A stretch of 64,000 nucleotides of DNA from Prosopocoilus inquinatus. Lineage: Eukaryota > Arthropoda > Insecta > Coleoptera > Lucanidae. The notes below the pieces were generated by a model that was not told the origin of the DNA, searched no databases, and worked only from the letters and a program-made list of their open reading frames with translations. A program made the position numbers and the translations under genes. Every line of letters begins with the position of its first letter. Position 1 is the stretch's first letter. The DNA lies in NCBI GenBank assembly GCA_036172665.1, contig CM069871.1, positions 3,968,001 through 4,032,000 of the forward strand. The letters run 5' to 3'. Below, in pieces: positions 12,901-27,200 of this stretch.

Positions 12901-15900
12901 ATAGGGTTTTACGCCTATTGTATTTTAGACGTATCACAAGAAACAAAAGCCCATCGAAAATTGGAGAAAAAAATACCTTTTTTGTTTCTTTAAATAAACA
13001 CCCTGTATGTTGCTTGCTAAGATGAAGGATCATTTTTTTCCTGATTTCAAAAATATATATTACATTGACTTTTGGAAGAGCCATGTGTGAGATATTTGAG
13101 GTTAGAATATCAATCAATTAAATATTTAAAATACTAAGGCGGCCTGGAAATTTGTTTTTTTTTATATTAATTTCTATTGTTTTTTCTTTACTAACTAAAA
13201 CTAAAACAGCCATTTAGAACATTTGTAAGTGCCTTTACAGGCCGTTTTGATTTTTTAAACGTCATTATAGTGATATTAAAAAAAAAATTGTAAATCGTTT
13301 TTGATTGCAGTGAAAACCTCGAGCAGCCTCTGTACAGCTGTTTCAGTCCTGCTTGGGGCTTCTTCAGCAGAGATGTAGCAATGTCAGGTCAAAAAGCGAT
13401 CGTAAGATGTCGCTGTTTTATCTTTTGATATTTTAAACTTACTTATATCACGAATGGCCGCGGCAAATGTCAACATATTATACATATATTTTTGAAATCA
13501 GGAAAAAATGATCTTTCATCTTAGCAAACAATAAATAGGATGTTCCATTTAAAGAAACAAAAGTTGTATTTTTTTCTCCAATTTGCGATGCGCTTTTGTC
13601 TTTTTGTGATAACTCTAGAAGATAATAGGCACAAAACCCTGCTGCAACTTTTGCATTTAAAGTTTTTCTTTAGCTCCTAAAGTAAACCCTCTAGGTAGGG
13701 TGCAAAAAAAAAACCCTGTACAGTTATACAGCGTGCTTTTCCGATTTGATTCCGGAAGCTGAAACAAATGGAAATTAGAAGTTTCGATTGCGCCATCGTT
13801 AACGAATTATTCAAGAAAAGAAAACGACTTTTAAGTGATAAATTCCTAATTATGTAATACAGGCTGGTTGGTTGATTGGTTATAAAATTGATCTTCATGT
13901 AAATTTTATGTGTCCATCTATTCTGAATTCTCTCGAACTATTCAAAAAAAAAAAAAAAGAAAACTGTCCGTAGCGCCAATTAAATCTCAGCATTAGCATA
14001 GTTTTAATAAACGAACAAAAGGTGGCTCTTTTAGACACTTAAGGCATATTCAAAATCTGAACTGTTCATCAAAAGGCGAATGGAAAAAATTCTTAAGTAT
14101 TCTCAATGCAAAGATCTGTTTTCGTTTTCGAGTTAAAAGTTGATTTAGTTTTTTTTTTTTTTTTTGAACGAAGGAACGCGGCAAATTAGAATTTGAATTG
14201 TTCTTTCATTTCGATTTGTCTCAGCTTACCCAGTCGAACCGCGAAAGCGAGAGCGTTATTTTTGAAACACCATGTATTTAAAAAAAAACACTTTTGCCTT
14301 GCCACTGTTATAAAAAAAAAAAACGTCAAACAAATAAAAAATAAACAAGAGCATCAATTGTTACTTTTGTTTTGATTTAAAATAATGTTGCTTTTTTTTT
14401 CTACGGAGGATGCACTATAAATAATTTACAAATGGGAAATTTGGGAGTCTGTAAAGTTTTTTTTTCTACAGAGGCTTTACCATAAATAATTTGCAGATAA
14501 AAAAAGCTTCGCCTATACAGAAGTCGATCAAAGAACCTCAAAGCAACGCGCTCGGCTAAAATTATTATACAGGGGTGGTCCGATAAGTAATTTCCGAGTT
14601 TCCACATGAAATTTGGAACCCAGAGTTTGTGAGAATTGCGCAAGCGCGCCCCGCGCTCACCTGTGTAAAATCTCAAACAAAATAAATCAAAGGTGACTGA
14701 CCCAGTGTATACGTGTGAGACAAACGGCGACTACATGCGAGCACCAATACGCGGACGAGTTACAGGTGCAGTTACAGGACGAGATGCGTCGCCGGTCGAA
14801 GGTCACGGCTACATTGTGGGCGCCTATACGATTCTGTTGAACGCTGACACTGGCCGACAGGTGGAATCCTGAAAGCAAAAAAAAAAAAAAAATTACAGCA
14901 TCTAAAAGCGGTCTTCACTCATGTCATGTATCATAAAATCATATGTACTACGACTTCAGTCACCAGACTTAAATTTTTGTACAAAACATGCTTAATATGT
15001 ACAATTTTAAACTGCCAAACGGACTTGTATATACAGGGTGTTTGTTAAGGGTGTTGCGTAAGTTCGGTTACAGATTCAGCGTCGAAAATTAAGCATAAAA
15101 GTTTACATAAACATGTAAGCTCAGATGTCTTTTTAAGTCTCATTTTGTGCTATACTTGCTTTTTTTAACTTAATTAATACTTGCTTTTATAATTGTTAAA
15201 AAAAGTAACAAAAAAACTAGAAATGTTGAAGGTTTTCGGCAAAGATAACTTTTACAATAAATACAATATGTCAAAAATAATTCTTTAACGAATAATAATC
15301 ACTTGTCTTGTCGCAGTTCTTAATGACCTTATCAAGATCCAACTGTACGATCGTTAATGACCTCTGGCCTTATGAAAAATGGTGTTGTTTAAGCGTCCAG
15401 GTTTGTCCTTAGCCCTTTTGAATAATCCACAAGGAATTTAGGTAAGCTTGAAGCACTTCAGTTACTTTCCTGATGTCGTCTGCACATAAGATAAGGTCCT
15501 TTGGCCTTAGCAGTTTAGGGAAACGTAAACATTTGGCCTTTAGATTGACTTTAGTTAGGCTAGATCACCACGTAAGTCATGCAGAGCTTCTGCAACCCAC
15601 ACAACTTCATTTTATTAAGTACACTTGGCCTTATCAGTATTACTTAGGCTTCTAGAATCGTTACATCTTCGCTTGAAGGACTTCAGTTGCTCTCCTAATA
15701 TCGTCCGCACTAAAATAAACCCTTTGGCCTTAGCAGTTTAGGAAAACGTAAACATTTGGCCTTTGAATCGATTTTCGTTGGATTAGGTCACTACGTAAGT
15801 CATCTGGACTTCATGCAGAGCTTCTGCAACCCACACAACTGCACTTTATTAAGTACACTTGGCCTTACCAGTATTACTTCGGCTTCCAGAATCGTCACAT

Positions 15901-18245
15901 CTTCGCTTGAAGGACATCAGTTGCTTTCTTGACATCGTCTGCACTTAAGTAAGCCCTTTGGCCTTACTAGTTTAGGGAAACGTAAACATTTGGCTTTTGA
16001 ATCGATTTTCGTTGGACTAGGTCACTACGTAAGTCATCTGGACTTTATGCAGAGCTTCTGCAAACTACACAACTGCACTTTATTAAGTACTCTTGGCCTT
16101 ATCAGTATTACTTAGGCTTCCAGAATCGTTACTTCTGCGCTTGAAGGACTTCAGTTGCTTTCCTCACATCGTCCGCACTTAAGGAAGCCCTTTGGCCTTA
16201 CTAGTTTAGGGAAACGTAAACATTTGGCCTTTGAATCGATTTTCATTGGGCTAGGTCACTACGTAAGTCATCTGGACTTTACGCAGAGCTTGTGCAACCC
16301 ACACAACTGCACTTTATTAAAAACATTTGGCCTTATCAGTATTACTTAAGTTTCCAGAATCGTTACACCTTCGCTTGAAGGACTTCCGTTGCTTTCCTAA
16401 TATCGTCCGCATTTAAATAAGCCCTTTGACCTCACTAGTTTAGGGAAACGTAAACATTTGGCCTTTGAATCGATTTTCTTTGGACTATGTCACTAGATAA
16501 GTCATCTGGACTTTAAGATGTTAAGGAAAACGTAAACATTTGGGCCTTGAATCGATTTTCGTTGGACTACTAACTACTCAAGTTACTTGGACTTTATGTA
16601 GAGATTCTGCGACCCACACTGCTACGCTTTATTAAGCACATTTGGCCTTATCAGTATTATTTAGGCTTCAAGAATCGTTAGGTTTTTCGCTTTTGCGATC
16701 TGTGAGGGCCGTACTAGAGGTCCAAACGTTTTTCTATTTAATTTTTTTACGTTTAAAGTCAGAGCTTTGGCCTTAGTGGGCCACGATTGTAAGTCCTGAA
16801 GCTTTAGATACGATTCGCAAAGGCCGTTATGACCGAACAGGACCGATTTTCCAGTCCCCTGCGTTTCCCAATTCACTCCTCTGTGTTTTAAAGCAGTTCC
16901 TAAGGCTCTTTTGGCCTTGTTGGTTCGCACAGGCCAGTAGTATTGTAAATCCATGCAATTTACAATGGCCTTTATGAACTTTCAGGACTCTCAGGTGTTT
17001 CCTAATTTACTCCTTCGTGTTCTAAGTCAGTTCCTAAATCACGTTTGGCCTTAGTTGGTACACCTGAGCTTCGGGGATTGTAAGTCCATTGATTTAGACA
17101 CTTCATGAACTAAAAGGATTGCTGGATACTGTATTTTAAGGCAACCCTCAAAAACAACTTTTGGCCTTATTGGCTAACTCAATTTTCGAAATTGGCGGTC
17201 CTATGCGTTTCCCAGTCACTTCTCTGGACTGTTTTAAGGCAACTCCTAAGACTGCTTTGGCTGAGGTCAAGCCTTTCTGATATTCTTTTAAGAAACAATA
17301 TTTTCATCCATAACGAAACCTAACACCCTGTATATACACGAATTACATTTGACGTCTGTTAATTCGATTACTTTTAGTTTCGTAATAATGCTGCAAATAA
17401 CTGACTTCACTTCCATCAATATCTCCAATACTTGCAATTAATTGCTTTCCGGGAACTTTTAACAAAGTTTCTCCGCCTGCACAAGAACTGTTTCGTCAAG
17501 TAACTGCTGCAATTAATTAATTCACTCATCGGAAGGGTCTTTATTAAATAATCGCCGAAAGGAGTTGAGCTGCTTCACAAAATAATTTAAAAAAAAAGAA
17601 TTAAGAAATTTTATTGTTTAATCAAGTTAAAAAAAATTCAAGGAGATTTTTGGTGCGGACAATTGAATTAAGGCACGTTTTAATTGATACTGAAATTGAA
17701 TAAATTATTTATACCGGCTGTTTGCTTTTTTTTATTTTTTTAAAGGCGACCAAATTACAATAATTACATTTACAGTTTTAAAATGAAAATATCATGATCA
17801 TCATACCACATAATTTGTTGCGTTCTTCCTGGGTTTCCCCTGTTTTGTTATCGGTCTCATTTCATTTGGCCCGACAATTCCATAAACACCATGGATAATT
17901 TAAAAATTTTAGCCCTAACAACATAAGCGTGAAGAGAAAAATCAAAGCCAGAGAGAGAGAGAAAGAGATGGTATTACGTACTGTTGCTCCTACTTTTACT
18001 CGTAACGCCCATTCCTCCGCAGTCGCCTTATGATACACGCGCTTAACGTTTGACGTTATTTATAGTGTTATCGTATTTTGTTTTCGTTTAATTTCATTGA
18101 TCCTCTAACGATAATGTCAACCAAAAATAAAAAGCGAATCACACAGTGAAATGAAAAAAATATCAGCAAAATAAAACAAAAGACGAAAGAAATCTTTTGC
18201 TTTTTTTTCTCGTTTGAATTTTTCGTTTCCTTTTATAAGTCTTTT

Positions 18246-18299
<54 letters not shown>

Positions 18300-21200
18300 G
18301 TGTGTGTTTTTTTTTTAATTTCGTTAATTCTCTGTCAGTCGTAATTTATTTAATATTTCATTGCATCGATAATACAAACCAAAAACAAAAAAAGAATTGC
18401 AGAGTGAAACAAAGACAAATCGGGTTCCTCTTATAAATTTTGATTTTCTTTCTCATTTGCATTTGCCGTCTTATTTTATAATCGTTTGTTTTTTTCTTCT
18501 TCATTGATTCAATGTCAATCGTATTTTGCATTTGTTCAATTTCGTTGATCCTCTCTCCATCGTTAATGTAAACCAAAAACAAAAAGCGAATCGCACAAAA
18601 AATAATCAACGCAATAAAAGAAGACAATCGGTTTCCTTCTATAAACATTCTGCTTTTCCTTTCTCATTTGCATCTGCCGTTTCCTTTTATAACACTTGTT
18701 TTTAATCGTATTTTGTTTTTCTTTTTGTTTGATTTCATTGATCCTTTGTCGGTAAGGCAAACGTAAAACAAAAAGCGAACAAGAAAATGAACCAAAAGTT
18801 AATCAACGCCACAAAACAAAACACAATCGCTGTCATTTTATAAATCTCAAGATTTTCATTTAATTTTATTGCTCCGTTTTCATTTTCTTTGTCGGTTCTT
18901 TATCCTCTTTATCTTTTGTTTCGCCATTCCTTTTTCTTTATTTGCGTTTGCCGTTCCTTTTTTCTTTTCTTAATAAATGTCTTGTCAGTGTTAAACTTCA
19001 TTGATCGTCTTTTGTTTTATTTTTTTGATTGTTTTCATATTCATTCTGCTATTCACTTTTTGTTCTTCGTTTCGTTCGACTTTAATTAATTTTTTTTTGT
19101 ATTTGTTGGCCGTTTTTCTTTTCAGTGAAAAACAAACGAACGAACAACACAGCGTAACAATAAATAAACAATCAACGAAATAAAACAAAAGACGGTCGGT
19201 GTCATTATATTGTCATATTTTGACTTTAATTTCAATTTCGTCGACCGATTTTCATTTCCTCTTTTGTTTTATTGCGTGTCTTTTGTTTCATTTCAACGTT
19301 CGCCGTTGTTTTCCTCATTTGCATTTCCAGTTTTTTATAAAAAAAAATATATATATTTTGATTTTGTTTAATTTCATTGATCGTCTTTTGTTTTATTTCG
19401 CTGATTATTTTTCGTTTCATTCTGTGCTTCACTTTTTGTTTTCCGGTCCTTTTGATTTTTAATTAATTTGATCGAATTTCTTTTCTCTTTTTGTAATTGT
19501 ATTGTTCGGTTGTTCCGTTACTTGTTTTGCTTTGTTTTGTCGTTCGTCTTTCGTTTTCGTTTGCGTTCAATTCAATTTTACTACATTTTTTTTTTTGTGT
19601 TATTAATTACGTCATTTTCTGTTTCGTTGTTTTCGTCTTTGGTTCTTATTTTTGCGTTTAAATTTTTGATTTTCATTGTTCCTATTTTTGTGTATTGTAA
19701 TCGTCTTTTGTTGCTTCATTTTATTGATTATTTTGCGTCTCATTTTCTCGTTCATTTTTGGTTTTTCGCTTGTGCCACCCTCCCCTTTCATGATTTTTTC
19801 GATTTTCATTATTTTGTTATTTAATTTCGACGATCTGTCCTTGTTTGTTTTATTGACTTTTGTTAAATTTTATGGAGTTTTATTTTATACATAGTTCGTG
19901 TCTTGTTTTATTTTGTTATCCGTCGTTGTTTTCATCATCTATTGTTCCTCTCTTTCTATTACTATTTGACGATATCCTGAATTTACCCAAAATATACCCA
20001 ATTTTTGGGTAAATACCGAGCAAATATCCGGGTATTTACCCAAAATTTCATTTTCCGACAGTTATATAGGCAACAAACAATACACATCTGCATATATGGC
20101 TGCCTAATAATAAAAATTGAATCTTTGCAATAACGATGCACACTATTATAATCTAGAGGCCGTTTTGCACAAATCTATTTCTGTACGCCTTTTCCAAATG
20201 AATTTTAGTTCAATTCACAATAAAACAGGTCACAATTCCTACAGAAAACCTTCACTTTAATAAATTTGGAATACAGTGTACACGATTTGGTTGATTTTCT
20301 TAAACATTTAAATCGTGGTTACAGCAAATTTCTTATAAAATATTATTTTAATTGTAAATTTCGGTTTTTAAATATTTCTTGAGGAAATTGATCCAAATCG
20401 TCCCCCCACAGCGCAGTCAAAAACGGTCGTCACGTGACGTAATCTAAAGTAACATTTAACATTGAACTGAATTTGACACAAAAAAAATCAAAGGCCAACT
20501 TCATTAATTAATTTTTGCATTTTGTTGAATACATTATTTTAATGTTGCTTGCGTACTTCAAAGTTATTATTCGTTGGCCCAGTAAGTAATAGTAGTAAGA
20601 GCCTTGCTCTCAGCTTCCAAATATTTGCTTCCGTTCTGTGCAATACAAACTATGCGAAGACATCTCTGCAATAACAGTGCACGTCCAAATGGTTTGTGTA
20701 AACTTTATCTCTGTTAAGCAAGCAAAGCTTTCCCCAAACGGTCAGCAATATTGCTTTTCAATTTAAGATGTTCTTAAACCCACGAGAATAGAAACAGAAT
20801 TTACTGTGCTGTTTTTTTCTTCCCCCCTATGTACTATTTATTTCAATAACGTTATTTATTTCAATAACAAAATTGACAAACAAAGAGAAATGCTTCTACC
20901 ACGAATAGCATTTAAAAGTTTATATTTTATTCAGCTCAGCGCTATTAATTACCGATGGTTAATGATCATCAAATGATATTTATTTGCAAGCTGCTGCTTT
21001 TTTTTCACCATTTCATACATAATAAGATTCCTCTCTCTATTAATAGCTGTGACATTTCGTAAGTGAAAGGATCCAATGCGCTAGATTTCAAGGGGGGCGG
21101 GCAATAATTTAAACATAACAATATCACAAGAAAGCAATTAAAACCGACCACTTAATGGTTAGGTTTGGGGGATGGACTGGCCTGCGGTTGTCTTTGTTTT

Positions 21201-24200
21201 CGAGCGAGTTAATGGGATATTGATTTTATTATAATTCATTAAATATTAACAATGCAGCGTTTATTTATTATTCGACAATGTATCTATGTACGTGTATAAA
21301 AGCGAGTTGAACGCAGAAATTTAAATAATTCCGGAATAATAATTTAATATGTGGGTGTAAATACACAAAACTTTATTATTATTAAAAAAAAAAAAAAAAA
21401 ATACTATACTAAATGTTCGGTAAATATAATTGGGAATTTACGTTTCTTGCATTCGTGGTTTAAGTCGCTTTTATTTATAACTTGAACACGTTCAGATCAA
21501 AATTCAAGTTCATTAGCACTTTAATGTCCTTTGAAGTGTTGGAGCAAATACGTACTTCGTTTTGATTGTCTTGGAACGCGTTCATAAACAACTTTACAAA
21601 AGAGATTTTTAAATACCATTGTAATACAATCATTATGCGGAGTGCTCATTTTAAAACCTGACGCCTTAAAAATTAAAAATAGGCAACCCATTCTACTTCT
21701 GTGCTTTTAGTACATTATGAAAATAAGCAGGTTGCCTAGTTTATACTCCTTTTTTTTAGGAAATGAAGACTGAAGGAATGAAGGAAGAAATCATGGTGGA
21801 GAGAAGAAATGGAAGAGAGAAGAATTTTAGAATTTTTTGGCCCACTTTCGACTGGTCCACATTTAAACTTCACGAAGCTAAGGCTAAATTCCTTCAAACT
21901 CCACTCCAAAGTAATGAACTGACTGATAAAGAGCAAGAAGGAATAATATTGAAGGTGAATAGTTGATTTGGGTTCCATGGAGGTTGCATTTTTAGCAGCG
22001 TTCTTTACGATTTGGTGTGTGGTTCCTTTTGGCAAGTTGGTACACTTTTTGAAACTAGGAATTTTTTTATTTTTTTGATACCTACCTATCTGTAACGGAT
22101 CTTTCACGCAATGGTTTCGATGATGGAGTTCCCCGCGAGCGAATTCGTCCGCGGAGCCGTTCGCCAGGCACGAGTACAGCCTGATGTCCTCTTCGTTGTC
22201 GGGAAAACTCCAGAAGGCTATTCGCAACTGCAGCTGTTCCGGTACTGGTGGATATACGTGTTCGACTAATTCGAAAGGAATGTGGGACGCCACGCATTTC
22301 GCTGCGAGTTCTGTTAAAGATGGCACGGTTTGCTTCTCTGGAAAGATAAAAATAAATAAATTGTAAAAGCTTAACAATTCTCATTGATTTTGTATCTTAA
22401 CATCCCACTATTCTTTCCTTTAACCAAGTTAAGTCTTCTACACTTTTCTTAATTACAAATTGTTTGACCAGTAGGGGAATGCATGACAACATAGGGGAAT
22501 GCCTGGCAGCCCCTCAAAAAATGCCTATAGCAATTTTATTTTCTAAAAAGTGGTATTTTCAAAGAAAATCTTTTGTAGTTGTTGGGGATATTAACTTTTA
22601 CATCATTAAAGCAGACTTGGCAACATCTGTGCAGGCAAAATTCTTTTGTTAAATGCGTAATAGATGGTGTTGAAGCTATTGAAAAGCAAAAATGGCAAAT
22701 TGCTCTAGAACCCTACAAAAGAGCTTCTCCGTCTCTTTCTATTACGTGAAATTAAAACAAGAGAAGAGAAGAATAATGAATCAGGGAGTTCAGGAAAAGC
22801 ATTACTTAGATGAGATTGAAAAGACTCTGCATCCGATATAATTGGCACAAGAATATAATTTCAAATCATTCTCAGATCAAAAAATATTAATGACATGGTG
22901 ATCAAATAAATTTCAGATTCAACAGACCATACATGAAAATAGTACTTCCCTAATTACTTCTTAACTTTTAAATTTTATACACAATTTTATGTAGCAACAA
23001 CTAACACTGGACTAATCAAAGTAATTGTTCAAAATTTTAAGGATTATCAAATCTGATTTTTTTTTAACACTCAATATTGCTTTTTTGAATTGGGATTTCT
23101 CCCAAAAGAATCTAAGTGATACTATGGCGAACGAGAAGAGAAATTTTTTCAAACATCCAAAATTTTGAATTCTGTTTATTTTATTTGGATCCATTGTCGA
23201 AGACGGAATTTTAAAGGCCGAGGTTATGAAATTCTTTTTCGTCTAGCACTATTTGTTTTCCTTTAACTTTCAGCTTCGTTTTGGCATAGATAAAGGTAGA
23301 CAGTACCAAATTGACCTTTGTAAAAAATTAGGAAGATTTCGGACTAGACGAGAAACCATGTGAAGTAAAAGGGAAAAATTAAATGCAAAGTTTCAAGATT
23401 TTGATTCTATCTCAAAATAACTATCAATCAATTCTTTACTGTGATCAAAGAAGTAAGAGTCAGTATAACAATAAAAAAAAACCCTTGTGCGTGTTAAAAT
23501 TTGCATGGCTTTGTTTGGAATTAGTACTTATATGGATAACGTAAAGATCAAGGTCAGTCAAAAATTCCAATGATTTCGTAAAAACGGGAAAAAATTGATT
23601 CGTGTTTCTTCTTCAAAACAGATTTTCAAAGATAAGTATCAAAGAGATGGTTTTTGATGGCAAGAATACGAAATTCATTAGCAAAATGTCTTTTTTTGAA
23701 ATGACGGAAGGCCACTTACATTTTACTGTAATGTACAGTCAGAACTAAAAATAATGTCTCCGGAATGAAATGTAAATGCGCGGTCCTATTTTTTCAGTTT
23801 AACATTTTATTGGAAACTCATTACTTTTATTTCTGACTGTACAAGTAGTGGACTTGGCGAAATATTTCTTTATCTCTTCTTCATTACAATTGAGTCAAAA
23901 ACTTGCTTTACCAAAAATAAAAAATTATTTAAATTAATTTTCTGTTTGCTGTTAATTACACACCAGTACACTGGCGAGCACTAAATTTTGGTCTCGTCAC
24001 AGTCAATCAAAACGTCAGTTTCATTCAATTCCGGAAATTAGAATTTTTATATAAATTTGCTGTGTTTCATCAAAAGAGGGTATAAAATAAATTTGATTTT
24101 TTTTACCAGAAAAAGAAAACTGATACAGTGGCGGCCTTTGAAACCTGGTATACTTTGACAAATGTCATAATGTTATGGCGGGATAAACTGATCCTAAATC

Positions 24201-27200
24201 TCTGAAGGTTCTAAACATCAATCAAATCACTCCTGCTACGGATTTGTCAAATATGACGCTGTATCATGAAGTTTGATTTACACAGCACAAAATGACGAAT
24301 TTTTGACCGCATTGTCACGTCAATTCTCAGCGTTTCTAGCTTTCGAGAGGGCCGCAATTGTACATTTTGTCATAAACAATGTTTTCGCGGCGTAAACTGA
24401 TTTTGAAACCGAAGTTTCTAACCGACAGTCAAATTTGACGCTGTCACCAAAATGACTGACGATTTTTGACATTTGTATCAATTGTCAGTCATGCCAGTTT
24501 TGAAGGAGCGCAACCGTACCACGGGAGATTATTTTTTATAAAAACTGAACCATTCATTCAAAATTGATTAAGCAAAGAAATTCATGGTATTGACAGACGT
24601 TAGATTGTTTTTGCGTGCTCCAGAAAAAATTTAGTTTGTGGATAAAGCATTCTGTTTTTAAAAGAAAGTCCTCAATTACAAACTACTGCCACAACTGTCA
24701 AATTAATTACGACCTTCATATAACTATCAGTTTGTAGATACGCGAATTATCATTGGGGGCGCTCAGCGCGAAATAAATCGCAAACAATTTCCGCTCCCAA
24801 CCGCTCGAGTCTGCTGAATGAGTTTCGAAATTACAGAATTACCACAGCAGGATAATTAAAACAAGAAAATTTCTTTTAACGGCCGTCAGTTACAGTGGGT
24901 GCGTTCAGCAAAACATATCAGACACAGTTTCGGGTGCCAACCGTTGAGACTGAGCGCTCATATCTGCTGAATGAGCTTCGAAATGTCAGAGTTACCTTAG
25001 CAGGATAATTAAAACATGAAAATTTCTTTTAGCGGCCGTCAGTTACAATGTGTGCGTTCAGCAAAACATATCAGTAACAGTTTTCGCTCCCAACCGTTGA
25101 GATTGAGCGTTCGTATCCGTTGAATGAGCTTCGAAATTACAAAGTTACCACACCAGGATACTTAAAACAAGAAAATTTCTTTTAACGGCCGTCAGTTACA
25201 GTGGGTGCGTTCAGCAAAACATATCAGACACAGTTTCGGGTGCCAACCGTTGAGACTGAGCGCTCATATCTGCTGAATGAGCTTCGAAATTACAGAGTTA
25301 CCACAGCAGGATAATTAAAACAAGAAAATTTCTTTTAACGGCCGTCAGTTATAGTGAGTGCGTTCAGCAAAACATATCAGTAACAGTTTCCGGTGCCAAT
25401 CGTTGAGACTGAGGGGTCATATCTGCTGAATGAGCTTCGAAATGTCAGAGTTACCACAGCAGGATGATAAAATATGAAAATTCCTTTTAACAGCTATGAG
25501 CTATAGTGGGGGTAAGAGTTTCGTGCTTGCTTGGTTAAATTTAGTTAGTACGTACGGTTTAACCGCGTTTCTTGGAACGTTCTCCTAATCGATTTAACCT
25601 TTTCATTATTCATATCTACGATTTTGCATTCGCAGAATCTACTTCCGCTCGGTTTTACCTGAATATACAAGCACGTTTTTAAATTCCCCTGCCTGGTTGT
25701 ACAGAATATGACATTATGCACGGCCACGCAGTATAATGATTTTGACTGACACCTAAATCTTAATTAGAGAATGTGAGTGTATTTCGTTGAACCTGCGGAA
25801 AACGTCGTATTCTAAACAGACCATAAAATTGTTTTAGCTCTTGATGACATTATTAATTTCCTGTTGCACTAGTTAAAATTTAGTCAGAACTGAACTGTCA
25901 ATAAACACTAATCGTAACATGTTCCGATCAGGCACGAAGATAAGTTGCGTTACAAAAAATAGCGGCCGCTATAACTCATTAGTTGTGAGCGGTGCACTCA
26001 GCAGAGATTTAAGTAGTTAACCGTTGCACAACTGCTGAGTCCGTTGAACGCCTTCATTTATGGGGGATTCGAGTGGTATGTTACAGAAACATGCCAATTT
26101 AACCGTCAACGATTCATTGTAACTTATTCCGCTCGGGTAGCGAAGATAAATTACGCAACAAAAAACAAGCGATCGCTAAAACTAATCATCAGTTGTGAGC
26201 GGTCGGGTTCAGCAAATTTAGTCAACCGTTGCACATTTGCTGAGTCTGTTGAACGCGCCTATTCATAATCATATCATGGACATTCGATTAGAATTCGATT
26301 TAGTTTCAGAAACTATTGTAGTCGGCGTTTTATAAAACGACTTTCTTTTATATTGCATTCAGTCTTTCTTGTAGAAAGCACTCACCTCTTAATCTCCACA
26401 AGAAACAGCATTAACTTTTTTTTTTTGTCGAGATGCCTCCCACACAAAGCCAAATTTCCCCTGTATGCTGTACAAAAAGCAGATCTACGTGAACGATATC
26501 GTCCTCTGACAAAAAGAATCTTGCGGATATCCTGAGTAGGTAGATCGTTACGGTGAACCGGATGTGGGAAATTGCGAGAGTATTACTCGCTAGAGAGATC
26601 GACGTACACATGTCTATTTTCGTTGACGCCAGACAGAAAACCGAGCGGTTTCTGGCTGTTGCGTCCGCTAGTAATTGGGCTGGAAAGCTCTGCGTTATCT
26701 GCAGCGTCGGTCCGAATAATTATAATCCCATCATCTCCGATAATGTCTGCGTCGCGCGGAGGTTTACAGAGTGAATGCAACATTATTTTCCGGTACGATA
26801 ATTAACCAGCCAGGCTGGGAACTTTGACCTTTCATCATCCTGTTTAATGAACAATTTGTTTCACATTATTAGGACCTACCAGTACAATGGCGGATCAAGG
26901 TTTTGCTGCCAAATTAATTTCATAAATTATGAAACCCGTTACACTGACCTGAATTGGGTATAAAGTATGTTATCATCAGGTATAAGAAATCGGCCCACTT
27001 GTTTCGCGAACAGTTCGAAAAATTTAGTATTCGGACTGTATTAATCCCATCGGTAAAAGTATCCAACACTAAGTGGGCCGAATTCTTTTCCCTGGTTATT
27101 AACAAAAGGATAAAAAAGTCAAGAGAAATTCAGTTCAAAAGAAATTCAATGATCAGATTTAGTTTATCCTAGGGGTGATGTTTAATTAAATAAAACCGCT

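Larger units (their letters stand above)
9261..14701 (-). other. ZSWIM8 intron 3 (about 5.4 kb)
   Basis: Noncoding; holds three short TIR elements (9680-9844, 10130-10249, 11696-11921), a hairpin copy (12004-12046), a 1.3 kb dispersed repeat (12607-13880) and, near its 5' end, a mariner-like remnant (14573-14660). Fragments of a further family, with GTAAACGTCACAG, occur at 10266 and 11010. The ORFs read here start on non-ATG codons or are repeat-derived. Confidence 0.9.
14869..22085 (-). other. ZSWIM8 intron 2 (about 7.2 kb)
   Basis: Noncoding. Contains the 15031-17336 element with 235-bp repeats, the T-rich 190-bp repeat region with a (TG)n run, and hairpin copies at 20066 and 21679. The remainder (about 19960-22085) is AT-rich with no recognised feature. 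Confidence 0.9.

Noticed and set aside
18254..19894. Numerous 60-118 codon frames rich in Phe, Leu, Cys or Lys
   Set aside because: Products of T-rich or A-rich degenerate repeats and a (TG)n run; composition explains them.
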